This document shows, piece after piece, positions 38,451-47,084 of a stretch of 64,000 nucleotides of DNA. Both the position numbers and the translations under genes were made by a program. The notes beneath the pieces are model-generated. The model made no database searches. It was not told the origin of the DNA and saw only the letters and a program-made list of their open reading frames with translations. Location of the stretch: contig NZ_FWFY01000005.1 of NCBI RefSeq assembly GCF_900172345.1, positions 1-64,000 on the forward strand, written 5' to 3'. This stretch comes from Limimaricola soesokkakensis (GTDB lineage: Bacteria > Pseudomonadota > Alphaproteobacteria > Rhodobacterales > Rhodobacteraceae). How positions within the stretch are numbered: the stretch's first letter is position 1; each line of letters begins with the position of its first letter.

Positions 38451-38656
38451 ATTGGCACGAGAGGGCTCCGCCTCCCTTGGAAGGGCGAAATTGCCTCAGG
38501 CTTGGCCCGAACACGAGATGCAGCGTATCTAGACCTACTTACGTACGCCCCATGCTTCTCGACAGTGCGCGCGAGAATTTCTCGTCCAGTAGCACGACAT
38601 TTACCGGTCGCTGCCGGACCGGCTGCAATGTTCCATTGACTTCGGTCTGCCGCTGA

Positions 38657-38896
38657 CTAATGCCGAAGGTGATCTGCTGTCGGAATGCTCATAGCTTTCC
38701 GGTCGAGCATCATGCCGGCTACTTTGGGCACAATGCCGTCGCGCCGGGCTTCCCTGAAGGTAAAGCCTGACCGACGCGCCTCGGACAAAAGAAGTGTCGC
38801 TTTCCGGCCGCCGCCGACCTGCATGAATTTCCGGGATGCGGGATCGTAGGGATATCGGGCGAAATGGCCGAGGCGCGAAAAGATGCGGCGGTTCAT
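38657..38896 (-). CDS. Hypothetical protein, weakly supported
   Basis: This 79-residue frame has some protein-like content (Y-P-Y-D-P-A-S-R-K-F, then R-K-A-T-L-L-L-S-E-A-R-R-S-G-F-T-F-R-E-A) but no ribosome site and no family I know. It lies in a gap of about 660 bases (38451-39111) that otherwise has no candidate gene. It may be a decayed or orphan accessory gene. Confidence 0.3.
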   Translation of the reverse strand: MNRRIFSRLGHFARYPYDPASRKFMQVGGGRKATLLLSEARRSGFTFREARRDGIVPKVAGMMLDRKAMSIPTADHLRH

Positions 38897-39111
38897 GGCC
38901 AGCCGATGACGGCTGGCAGGATCGGATTCATGTCGCCCGAGACGACGATCCGACAAACTCGATCAACTCGCTGCAAATAGCATCGGGCGCCTGCAGAAGA
39001 AAAACCTCTGCAATTTCAGTCAAGCACCCCGAGGCCAGATGATCAGGCGGCCCTGATCACCGGGTGCGTCGCGATCCGGCGATGCGCACGGCGCACCGCC
39101 GGGGTTATATT

Positions 39112-39438
39112 TTACCGAGCGATCAGGAGGTCATCGAGAGACTTGTTCGCCGCCAGCGCATCCTTGACCCACTGCGGCTGGCGTCCGCGCCCGCTCCAGG
39201 TCTGGTCTTGATCATCGGGGTTGCGGTATTTCGGCGGGTTGATCGACTTGGTGGGTTTCCCGGCCGACATTCCGACGAGATCCTTCAGCGAATACCCCGC
39301 GGATTTGGCCGCGGCTTCCGCAGCCGCAAGCGCTTCCTGCCGACGGCGCGTCTCGTAATTCTGAATCGCCGCGGCGGTCTCTTTGTGAAGCTTCTTCAGC
39401 TCGTCGAGATCAAGATCGCTCAGGTCGAAGTCGTTCAT
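39112..39438 (-). CDS. H-NS family (HvrA-like) nucleoid protein
   Basis: The 108-residue protein has an N-terminal oligomerisation helix region (about 5-50: L-D-E-L-K-K-L-H-K-E-T-A-A-A-I) and a C-terminal DNA-binding domain with Y-R-N-P-D-D-Q-D-Q-T-W-S-G-R-G-R-Q-P-x-W, the AT-selective minor-groove loop of H-NS/HvrA proteins. It silences AT-rich, often foreign, DNA. ATG 39438 is chosen for GGAAG upstream. It lies at the edge of the AT-richest stretch in the window, which it may bind, including its own promoter. Confidence 0.9.
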   Translation of the reverse strand: MNDFDLSDLDLDELKKLHKETAAAIQNYETRRRQEALAAAEAAAKSAGYSLKDLVGMSAGKPTKSINPPKYRNPDDQDQTWSGRGRQPQWVKDALAANKSLDDLLIAR

Positions 39439-40328
39439 TTGATGTCTTCCAAACATGGCATTGCTGCTCCGGCGTTAGCCTTCGACAGAGTTATTATCCA
39501 TCCAAAATCGCAGCTGGACCATAGATTTTCTCGGCGTGATGTTGATTTTCACACGCCTGAAATACGCGAAGATGAGGCAAGGACCGATATATTCAACTGC
39601 GGGTTGGCAGGATTTTTCGTTTTTATCTAGGAGGCGAGCACCGGCGGGAGTCCCGTCTGGGCCGGAGATCTTCGGGCCCTTTCGGATGGCGCGGATAGAG
39701 ATTTCGATATGAGCAAGCCACGTAACGCCTGCGAAGACGTCAATTTCGAGCACGCCTTTTCGTATGGCTCGTGATCATCGGTGGCGATGCGGATCGAGAG
39801 GCGGCGGCTGACATATTCCCGACGGCAAGCGCCTCGGCCTCCCCCGCAATAAAGGCAAAGTGTTTCATAACCGGTCCGATGAAATGCGCATGAATGTGCA
39901 TCGAACCAAATCAACATCATTTCTAAGGCCCTATGGCGGGGCGAATGGTAGCCGACATATGGGGCGTCCCAATCATCGCCCATGGGGCGCTACGACGCGT
40001 CTTCTAAACATTGAGCGGCTCGCCGTCCACCGGCTTTCACCGTGTCCCGGCTAGTCGCTTCCGCCGAGCGCAGCCGGCCCCGCAAACGCAATGCACTCTA
40101 CGTCGGTCATTCCCTCCCCTACGGCAGCCAGGCTGGCTGGACTGCCAGGACGAAAAGCCCTCTGACCACTGGCGCCAGTTCACGCCGGGCCGAGAGCTTC
40201 CGGTGGGCACCGGTCCGGCACGGGGGACCGCCCAGACATGAGCGAGATGTTCGGCGACGGACCCGGCTACCGGCCCCGGGGGAGCCCGCAGCAAGGCTTT
40301 CAGAGCCGATCAGTTCCTTGCCCGAAGC
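39439..40328. other. AT-rich gene-poor stretch upstream of the H-NS gene
   Basis: Nearly 900 bases have no supported gene. From 39480 to 39960 the sequence is visibly AT-richer than the rest of the window and its open frames lack the GC-biased third positions of neighbouring genes. It holds the H-NS promoter and could be a silencing target or a landing site of foreign DNA. Confidence 0.5.
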
Positions 40329-40511
40329 TCAGAGACAATAGCTCAGGGCCAGCGCGCAGATGATTGCCAGGCCAAGCACCATGAGATTGGCCCCCGCATC
40401 GCGATCGGCCCAGAGCCTGTCCCATACCCGGGTCAGCCCCAACCAGAGGATCGGGATCGACAGGAAAGCCCACACGCCGACGCCGACATAATCGTAAAAA
40501 TCTACTGACAC
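40329..40511 (-). CDS. Small two-helix membrane protein with GTG start
   Basis: The 60-residue product starts at GTG 40511, with GAGG 9 bases upstream. Two hydrophobic helices (about 8-24 and 42-58) flank a loop containing R-V-W-D-R-L-W-A-D-R. An open frame continues upstream to 40844, but that part lacks protein character. Similar tiny membrane proteins are common in alphaproteobacteria and mostly uncharacterised. No partner gene is adjacent. Confidence 0.55.
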   Translation of the reverse strand: MSVDFYDYVGVGVWAFLSIPILWLGLTRVWDRLWADRDAGANLMVLGLAIICALALSYCL

Positions 40512-41095
40512 TTGCGTATACCTCGGAATACCGGGACTACGTGCCGACGAAATGCGGCAATCTGAAGAGAAAACCGGGCGGCTTGCTGACATTTTGTAGC
40601 AAATGGAATGCGCCCTCGGCCAAATCTGGGCGATATCGCCTTGATCGGTCTCCCTCCAGCTTCCTCTCTTGATGTCAGTCGGTTGGAGTGAAGCCACCCA
40701 TGCGGGATCGAGCGCGTGATCTCCGCCGCGCATAACGTCGGTGGCGTTGCTCCGATCACGGACGCGGCAATCGCAACTGACCTGCTCAGTCCCGTGCCGC
40801 TGGCAAAAGCGCTCGCGCAGATCGGGGGTACCATCGCCTAGCACGCGTTCGACGGCTCCTTCCGGCGGTCAACAACGCTGATGGTTAAGAAGACCCATGA
40901 ATTCGCCATGGCCGCGTCGATACCATGCGCTGCTCGCCGGATCGCAGATCGACGATCCGTTCGGCTCTCTTACTTTCGAGGCTGGGGGTACGAAGCGGAA
41001 GGGGGGCAGCGGTCCGCCTCCCTTTCCTAGCATACACAAACCGTCCAAGCCGGGATGGCAGGGCAGTTGCCCCGCCACGCACACTGCCCGGCAGC
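40512..41095. other. Gap without a supported gene
   Basis: About 580 bases show no coding frame I trust and no striking repeat. It receives the end of the GntR operon on its right side and the promoter of the small membrane protein on its left. Confidence 0.4.
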
Positions 41096-41788
41096 TCAAC
41101 CGACCTGCAGCTCGGCCTCGTGGCGGCGCTGCCGCAGCATGGCACTCGACACCGTGACGAGGTGGCGCTCCATTTCGGCGGCCGCTTCGGCCGGGCGCCG
41201 CGCGGCGATGTGCTCGAACAGCGCCTCGTGCTGCTGCCCGAGCAACAGGATGCGGTCGGGCGACAGCGCCTCGCGGCGGCGCTCGGTCCACTGGGCATGC
41301 CGGCGCACCGAGCGGATCGTCTGGTGGATCGCGAGGATCAGCGGGTTGTGCGCCAGCTCGGCGATCTTGAAGTGGAAAATGTCGTCGGCGGTCTCGTAGC
41401 CGCGCGCATCGTCGGGCGAGAGCGTGGCGCGCATCAGCCGCTCCAGCACCACCAGCTCATCGGCGGTGGCGCGCTGCGCGGCCAGCGCCGCGAGGGCGGG
41501 CTCGATCTCGAGCCGGACCTCCATGAGGTTGTGCGGCGTCACCTGCCGCACCAGCATGTCGAGGCTTGCCCCCGCCGGTGGCGGCGCCGCGAATGTGCCT
41601 TGCCCCTGTCGCCTGAAGATCGTGCCCTCGGCTTCCAGCACGTCGAGCAGCCGGCGCAGGCGCGCCCGCCCCAGCCCCAGCGCCTCGGCGAGTTGCCGCT
41701 CCGGCAGCACCCGACCGTTCGAGAGCAGGCTCTCGTCGCTGAGCCCGGCGCGCAGCCGCCCGAGAAGGTCTTCGTCGCTACGGTCCAT
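41096..41788 (-). CDS. GntR-family regulator, FadR/FCD type
   Basis: The 230-residue protein has an N-terminal winged HTH (about 5-70; R-V-L-P-E-R-Q-L-A-E-A-L-G-L-G-R-A-R-L-R) and an all-helical FCD ligand domain (about 85-215) with metal-type residues D-x-x-F-H and late H-x-x-x-x-x-x-I. It is the last gene of a nine-gene operon, its ATG sharing a base with the TSUP stop (TGATG). It probably represses the operon until the imported substrate or a product is present. Confidence 0.9.
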   Translation of the reverse strand: MDRSDEDLLGRLRAGLSDESLLSNGRVLPERQLAEALGLGRARLRRLLDVLEAEGTIFRRQGQGTFAAPPPAGASLDMLVRQVTPHNLMEVRLEIEPALAALAAQRATADELVVLERLMRATLSPDDARGYETADDIFHFKIAELAHNPLILAIHQTIRSVRRHAQWTERRREALSPDRILLLGQQHEALFEHIAARRPAEAAAEMERHLVTVSSAMLRQRRHEAELQVG

Positions 41789-42621
41789 CACGCCACCCCC
41801 ATCGCCCCCGCAAGATCCCAAAGCATGCGCCCCGAGGTCAAGGCCAGGAACAGGCCGAAGCTGAGCCGCAGCGCGCGCTGCGGGATCGCATGGGCGAGCC
41901 TGACGCCCACTCCCGCGAAGCTGGTGGTCAGCGGAATGATCACCGCCACCGCGACGAGGTTGACGTAGCCCACCGAGAAGGGTGGCAGTCCTTCGGTGCC
42001 AAGCCCGGTGAGCATGTAGATGATCGCGCCCGGCAGGCCGATCACGAAACCGATCGCGGCCGAGGTCCCGACCGCCCGGCGGATGTCGTAGCCAAGAAAG
42101 TTCAGGAGCGGCACGCAGACCGTGCCACCGCCGATCCCCATCATCGAGGACACGGTCCCGGCGAAGACGCCGAAGCCCGCCCATGCCGGCTTCGAGAACC
42201 CCTTGGGGGTGATCTCACCATTGCGGCCGCGCAGCACCATGTCGGCGGCCACCGCCGCCGCCACCAGCGCGAAGACGGCGATCATGATCCGCCCGTCGAT
42301 CAGCCCGCCGGTGAAGCTGCCCAGCACCACGCCGACGAGGATCGACGGGGCCCAGAGCCGCAGCAGCGCGCCGTCGATCGCGCCCTTCTTGTGATGCCCC
42401 CAAGCCGATGAGACCGAGGTGAAGACGATGGTGGCGAGCGAAGTGCCGACGGCCAGCTGCATGGTCAGCCCCGGCTCCATGCCGGTCAGCGACAGCGCGA
42501 AGTAGAGCGCGGGCACGATGACGATGCCGCCGCCGACGCCCAGAAGTCCGGCGAGGATGCCGCCCGCGACGCCCGCGCCGACCGCGACGCCCAGAAGGGT
42601 GAGGATGGTCCCGAGATCCAT
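41788..42621 (-). CDS. TSUP-family (TauE/SafE) membrane permease
   Basis: The 277-residue protein has about eight helices in two halves. The family glycine motifs are G-G-I-L-A-G-L-L-G-V-G-G-G near residue 21 and M-M-G-I-G-G-G-T near 155. TSUP proteins move sulfonates, sulfite, thiosulfate or organic acids, often outward. One base separates it from the DUF1028 gene. Its presence among peptide-import and GGT-like genes suggests export of a sulfur-containing or acidic by-product, which is inference. Confidence 0.9.
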   Translation of the reverse strand: MDLGTILTLLGVAVGAGVAGGILAGLLGVGGGIVIVPALYFALSLTGMEPGLTMQLAVGTSLATIVFTSVSSAWGHHKKGAIDGALLRLWAPSILVGVVLGSFTGGLIDGRIMIAVFALVAAAVAADMVLRGRNGEITPKGFSKPAWAGFGVFAGTVSSMMGIGGGTVCVPLLNFLGYDIRRAVGTSAAIGFVIGLPGAIIYMLTGLGTEGLPPFSVGYVNLVAVAVIIPLTTSFAGVGVRLAHAIPQRALRLSFGLFLALTSGRMLWDLAGAMGVA

Positions 42622-42622
42622 G

Positions 42623-43372
42623 TCAGGCGCCCGTTTCGGTCGCGCGGGACCGCGAGGCGCGGCCCTCGGCGGCGCGGCGCGCCTCGGCCTCGGTGATGGC
42701 GCGGTCGATCGGGGCGCGATCCGAGAGGCCCGAGAAGTTCTCGGCGGTCGGCATCGCCTCGGCCACGTGCAGATAACGTTCCCCCGCCACGTCGAGCAGG
42801 CGGCGCAGCTCAAGGAGCGGGTCGGCGTCGTCATCGACCCTGAGCGAGAGATAGGGGTAGTCCTGGCCGCGATGCACCGTGAGCCCGGCCGCTTGCCGGC
42901 CTCTCTTGTCGCCACCCGCCGCCTCGCCCGCCTCCATCGCGGCCAGGAGCCGCTCGGCCATGGTACCCTCGGCGCGCAGATAGGCCGAGAAGCAGGCCTC
43001 GATCACCTCGCCCGAGACCAGCATGTTGCCCGCCACCGAATGCCGCGCCCCGACCAGATGCCCGGCCCAGTCGACGCAACCCGCCCCCGTATGGGCGGCG
43101 AAGCGGCCCTGCGCATCCATCATGTGGCACTGGCGGATCGCGCGGCCCTCGTCGCGCGCCACCAGATCGGCCAGCACCGTCTCGGCGCTCTCGCCAGCCG
43201 CGAGCCGCGCGCGCCCCTCGACGCCCCAGATCGGGTTGACGAAGGCCTGCGTGGCGACGGCGCAGCGCGCGCCGAGATAGGGCACGGCGGCGCCGCAGGC
43301 GAAGAAGCGCGAGGCGACCGCGACGCCGATTTCGCCGGTCCGGGGGTCATGCGCGATGATCGAATAGGTCAT
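42623..43372 (-). CDS. DUF1028 Ntn-hydrolase-like protein
   Basis: The 249-residue protein begins T-Y-S-I-I-A-H-D-P-R-T-G-E-I-G-V-A-V-A-S, the DUF1028 start, and has Q-A-F-V-N-P and T-G-x-x-C-V-D-W-A-G-H blocks. DUF1028 folds like Ntn hydrolases and recurs beside GGT-like and peptide-transport genes, but no reaction is established. It starts 2 bases beyond the GGT-like stop. The C-terminal 50 residues are charged and helical. It may process the same imported compound as the GGT. Confidence 0.9.
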   Translation of the reverse strand: MTYSIIAHDPRTGEIGVAVASRFFACGAAVPYLGARCAVATQAFVNPIWGVEGRARLAAGESAETVLADLVARDEGRAIRQCHMMDAQGRFAAHTGAGCVDWAGHLVGARHSVAGNMLVSGEVIEACFSAYLRAEGTMAERLLAAMEAGEAAGGDKRGRQAAGLTVHRGQDYPYLSLRVDDDADPLLELRRLLDVAGERYLHVAEAMPTAENFSGLSDRAPIDRAITEAEARRAAEGRASRSRATETGA

Positions 43373-43374
43373 GC

Positions 43375-45159
43375 TCAGCGCCCCACCGCATAGGCCTGCA
43401 TCAGCCGCGGCGTGGCGGCGGCGCGCAGCAACCCGTCTGGCTCGCGCAGCGCCGCCGTGAGACGCCCGACGCTCCAAGGCTCGGCCACCGTCACCTTGTG
43501 GCCCCGCGCGCGCAGTTCCGCGATGGTGTCCTCGCCGACCGAGGGCTCGATCATCATCTCGCCGGGCTTGCATTCGCGCGGGTAGAACGAGCCCTGGAAA
43601 TGCATCGAGTGGAACAGGGCCGCGTCCATGCCCGCCTGCAGGTCGAGACCGTGATGCACGAAGCGCAGGAACCACACCAGCTGCCACTGGTCCTGCTGAT
43701 CGCCGCCGGGCGTGCCGAAGACGAGGCCGCGCCCGTCCTTCTCCGCGAGCGTCGGCGTCAGCGTGGTGCGCGGCCGGCGGCCCGGGGCGAGCGAGGTGGG
43801 CAGCCCCTCGTCGAGCCAGAACATCTGGGCCCGGGAATTGAGCGGAAAGCCAAGTCCGGGGATGACGGGCGAGCTTTGTAGCCAGCCGCCCGACGGGGTC
43901 GCGGCAACCATGTTGCCCCAGCGGTCGATCACGTCGAGGTGCACCGTGTCGCCGCGCTTTTCCGACAGATGCGCCATGGTCGGTTCCTGCGGCGCGGCGT
44001 CGGGGTTGCGGTCGAAATCGCGGCCCGCGCGCTCGATCGCGGCATCGGCGAGATGCTCGAAGCCCGGCACCCGGCCCGGCCGCTGCTCGGTCGAGGCGGT
44101 GCCCGAGATCAGCTTGGCGCGCTCGGCGCCGAATTGGTCCGAGAGAAGCGTGTCGAGCGGGATGTCGCTGTGCCGGGGGTCGCCGTAATAGGCCTCGCGA
44201 TCGGCATAGGCGAGCTTCATCGCCTCGATGACGGTGTGCACGAAGTCCGGCCCGTTCGGATCCATCGCGGCGAGGTCGAAATTCTTCAGGATCGACAAGG
44301 CCTGCAACAGCACCGGTCCCTGCCCCCATGGGCCGGTCTTGTGCACGGTCCAGCCGTGGTAGTCGATCGAGACCGGCGCCTCGTAGCTGGCGCGCCAGCC
44401 CGCCATGTCATCCTTGGTCAGCACGCCGCGATTGCGGCGCTCCGAGACGTCGTGCACCTCGGCGTCCTTCAGGTAGTCGGCGATCGCCTCGGCCACGAAG
44501 CCCTCGGCCCACATCTCGCGCGCGGCGTCGATCCGCGCCTCGCGGGTCGCGCCCTCGGCTTGGCTCAGCCGCTCATAGGTGGCGGCGAGGTCGGGATTGC
44601 GGAACAGCTCATGCGCCTGCGGCGCCCGGCCGCCCAGCGCCCAGACCGCGGCGGATGTCGGCCACTCGGCCTCGAAATATTCGACCAGCCCCTGCATCGT
44701 CGCCGCCACGCGCGGCAGCACCGGGTGGCCGTCGCGGGCATAGCCGATGGCCGGGGCCATGATGTCGGCGATCTCCATGCTGCCGTGATCGCGCAGCATC
44801 AGCATCCAGCCGTCGAAGGCGCCGGGAATGACCGTCGCCAGAAGCCCGGTGCCCGGGATCAGGTCGAGGCCCTGCGCCTTGTAATGCTCGATCGTCGCGC
44901 CCGCCGGCGCCGGGCCCTGCCCGCAGATCACCTCCACCTTGCCGGTCGCCGCCGGGCGGAAGATCACCGGCAGGTCGCCCGCCGGGCCGTTGAGATGCGG
45001 CTCGACCACCTGCAGCACGAGGCCGGTGGCGACGGCGGCATCGAAGGCGTTGCCGCCGCGCTCGAGGATGCCCATGCCGACGGCGGAGGCGATCCAGTGG
45101 GTCGAGGCGACGGCGCCGAAGGTGCCGCGGATCTCGGGGCGGGTGGTGAAACCGGTCAT
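43375..45159 (-). CDS. Gamma-glutamyltransferase-like Ntn hydrolase, cytoplasmic (second copy)
   Basis: The 594-residue GGT/acylase-family enzyme has probable nucleophile Thr405 (R-G-D-T-V-H-L-D-V-I-D-R-W-G-N). No signal peptide is present, so it acts on imported substrate. The later loop reads T-T-L-T-P-T and F-G-T-P-G-G-D-Q-Q-D-Q-W, a signature of GGT-like proteins distinct from E. coli Ggt and from the copy at 10321-11898. The two copies therefore come from different subfamilies, not a recent duplication. It lies directly downstream of the DppC-like permease. Confidence 0.9.
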   Translation of the reverse strand: MTGFTTRPEIRGTFGAVASTHWIASAVGMGILERGGNAFDAAVATGLVLQVVEPHLNGPAGDLPVIFRPAATGKVEVICGQGPAPAGATIEHYKAQGLDLIPGTGLLATVIPGAFDGWMLMLRDHGSMEIADIMAPAIGYARDGHPVLPRVAATMQGLVEYFEAEWPTSAAVWALGGRAPQAHELFRNPDLAATYERLSQAEGATREARIDAAREMWAEGFVAEAIADYLKDAEVHDVSERRNRGVLTKDDMAGWRASYEAPVSIDYHGWTVHKTGPWGQGPVLLQALSILKNFDLAAMDPNGPDFVHTVIEAMKLAYADREAYYGDPRHSDIPLDTLLSDQFGAERAKLISGTASTEQRPGRVPGFEHLADAAIERAGRDFDRNPDAAPQEPTMAHLSEKRGDTVHLDVIDRWGNMVAATPSGGWLQSSPVIPGLGFPLNSRAQMFWLDEGLPTSLAPGRRPRTTLTPTLAEKDGRGLVFGTPGGDQQDQWQLVWFLRFVHHGLDLQAGMDAALFHSMHFQGSFYPRECKPGEMMIEPSVGEDTIAELRARGHKVTVAEPWSVGRLTAALREPDGLLRAAATPRLMQAYAVGR

Positions 45160-45181
45160 TTGGTAACTCTTTTCTTGGTAT

Positions 45182-46084
45182 TCAGTGTTCGCGCGGGTCG
45201 AGCGCGTCGCGCAGCCCGTCGCCCAGCAGGTTGAAGCCCAGCACCACGAGGAAGATCGCGATGCCCGGCCACATCGCCATCCAGGGCGCCTGGCTCAGGA
45301 AGTTCTTGGCGGTGTTGAGCATCGACCCCCAGCTCGGCGCCGGCGGCTGCTGGCCGAGGCCGAGGAACGACAGCGACGCCTCGGCGATGATCGCGGTGGC
45401 GATGGTCAGCGTCGCCTGCACCAGCACCGGGGGCAGGATGTTGGGAAAGATGTAGCGGCTCAGGATCTTGGGCGTCGACAGGCCGATCGCATGCGCGCCC
45501 TCGACGAAATCCTCGGCCTTGACCGAGATCACCTGGCCGCGCGTCAGCCGCACGAAGACCGGCGTGGCCGAGAGGCCGATGGCGATCATCGCGTTGGTGA
45601 GCGAGGGCCCGAGGAACGCCGCGAGCGCGATGGCGAGGATCAGGAAGGGGACAGCGAGCAGCGCCTCGGTGCAGCGCGAGATGATGCCATCCGTCCAGCC
45701 GCCGAAATACCCCGCGAGGATGCCCATCGGCACCCCGAAGGCGACCGCGATGCCGACCGAAATCACGCCCGCCAGCAGCGAGGCCTGCGCCCCCCAGACG
45801 AGGCGCGAGAGCACGTCGCGGCCGATCTCGTCGGTGCCGAGCCAATGCGCCGCCGACGGCGCCTGCCGCACCGCGCCCCAATCGGTGGCGGTCGGGTCGG
45901 GGATCGGCAGGATCGGCGCGAAGACCGCCATGAGGACGAACAGCCCCACCAGCAGGCCGCCCAGCATCGCCGACCGGTGGCTGCGGAACTTCTTCCAGAC
46001 GCGGTTCTCGGGGCGCTTTTGCAGCACCGGGTCGGTCATGAGCTGCGGCTTGAGCGTGGCGGGGGTCGCGGGCTGGGCCATCAT
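45182..46084 (-). CDS. Peptide-type ABC transporter permease (DppC-like, second operon)
   Basis: The 300-residue permease has an OppC N-terminal segment (F-R-S-H-R-S-A-M-L-G), six helices, coupling motif H-A-I-G-L-S-T-P-K-I-L near 200, and the ending F-N-L-L-G-D-G-L-R-D-A-L-D-P. The first of two consecutive ATGs overlaps the DppB stop (ATGA). It forms the membrane channel with the DppB-like partner. Confidence 0.92.
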   Translation of the reverse strand: MMAQPATPATLKPQLMTDPVLQKRPENRVWKKFRSHRSAMLGGLLVGLFVLMAVFAPILPIPDPTATDWGAVRQAPSAAHWLGTDEIGRDVLSRLVWGAQASLLAGVISVGIAVAFGVPMGILAGYFGGWTDGIISRCTEALLAVPFLILAIALAAFLGPSLTNAMIAIGLSATPVFVRLTRGQVISVKAEDFVEGAHAIGLSTPKILSRYIFPNILPPVLVQATLTIATAIIAEASLSFLGLGQQPPAPSWGSMLNTAKNFLSQAPWMAMWPGIAIFLVVLGFNLLGDGLRDALDPREH

Positions 46085-47025
46085 TGCTTCCTCAGGCGCG
46101 GATTCAGGACGAAATAGGCGGCGTCGGCGAGGATGTTCATGACGATGAAGCCCATCGCCGTGACCAGCACGATGCCCTGCACCACCGCGTAGTCCCGGTT
46201 GAACACGGCATCGACCACCAGCTTGCCGAAGCCCGGAATGGTGAAGATCTGCTCGGTCAGCACCGCGCCCGCGATCAGCTCGCCGAACAAGAGCGCGGTG
46301 AGGGTGACGATCGGGGTGAGCGCGTTGCGAAAGGCGTGGCGCAGGATCACCCGGCGCTCGGCCAGCCCCTTGGCCCGCGCGGTGCGCACGTAGTCGGATT
46401 TCAGCACGCCGAGCATGGCGGAGCGGGTATGGCGCATCAGCGTCGCGGCGAGTGCGGTACCCAGAACGAAGGCGGGCATCAGCATGGTCTTGAGCGACAG
46501 CCACAGATCCTCGCCGGGCGGCACGTAGCCCGAGGCGGGCAGCGCCTGCCATTTCACCGCGACCAAGAGGATCAGCATGATGCCGAGCCAGAAGTTCGGG
46601 ATCGACAGGCCCGACAGCGCCACGACGTTGGCGACGTAGTCGGTGATCGTGCCTTTCTTCACCGCCGAGAGGATGCCCGCGGGGATGCCGATCACCAGAG
46701 CGAAGACCAGCGCCATCAGCGCCAGCTGGATCGTCACCGGGAGCTTCTGCGCGATCAGCTCGGTCACCGGCTGGTTGGTCCTGAGCGAGATGCCGAGATT
46801 GCCGGTGACCACGCCCTTGATCCAGGTCGCGTACTGCACCCAGACCGGGTCGTTCATGCGGTATTTCTCGCGCAGGAAGGCGATGGTCTCGGGGTCGCGT
46901 TCCTCGCCCGCCATGGCGAGGATCGGATCGCCCGGCAGCAGCTTCTGCAGGCCGAAGACGAAGATCGAGATCAGGATGACGGTCGGGATCGCGATGACGA
47001 TCCGGCGCGCGACGAAGCTGAGCAT
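46081..47025 (-). CDS. Peptide-type ABC transporter permease (DppB-like, second operon)
   Basis: The 314-residue permease opens M-L-S-F-V-A-R-R-I, then L-L-P-G-D-P-I-L-A-M-A-G-E, and carries the coupling motif Y-V-R-T-A-R-A-K-G-L near 222. ATG 47025 is preferred over an in-frame GTG 9 bases upstream because DppB proteins begin with this Arg-Arg helix. A strong hairpin separates it from the binding-protein gene. Confidence 0.92.
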   Translation of the reverse strand: MLSFVARRIVIAIPTVILISIFVFGLQKLLPGDPILAMAGEERDPETIAFLREKYRMNDPVWVQYATWIKGVVTGNLGISLRTNQPVTELIAQKLPVTIQLALMALVFALVIGIPAGILSAVKKGTITDYVANVVALSGLSIPNFWLGIMLILLVAVKWQALPASGYVPPGEDLWLSLKTMLMPAFVLGTALAATLMRHTRSAMLGVLKSDYVRTARAKGLAERRVILRHAFRNALTPIVTLTALLFGELIAGAVLTEQIFTIPGFGKLVVDAVFNRDYAVVQGIVLVTAMGFIVMNILADAAYFVLNPRLRKQ

Positions 47026-47047
47026 CAGGGGCACCCGGTGGGTTCGG

Positions 47048-47077
47048 GGCCGCGCCGCCCGATCAGGCGGCGCGGCC
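47048..47077 (-). promoter_or_regulatory. Intercistronic hairpin after the second binding-protein gene
   Basis: GGCCGCGCCGCC (47048-47059) and GGCGGCGCGGCC (47066-47077) form a perfect 12-bp stem with a 6-nt loop. It begins 8 bases after the SBP stop codon and precedes the DppB start. It likely tunes SBP mRNA above permease mRNA. Confidence 0.65.
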
Positions 47078-47084
47078 GGTCAGG

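Noticed and set aside
41788-42915. Longer TSUP start upstream of 42621
   Set aside because: The extra residues overlap the DUF1028 gene and are not membrane-like; ATG 42621 begins the first helix.
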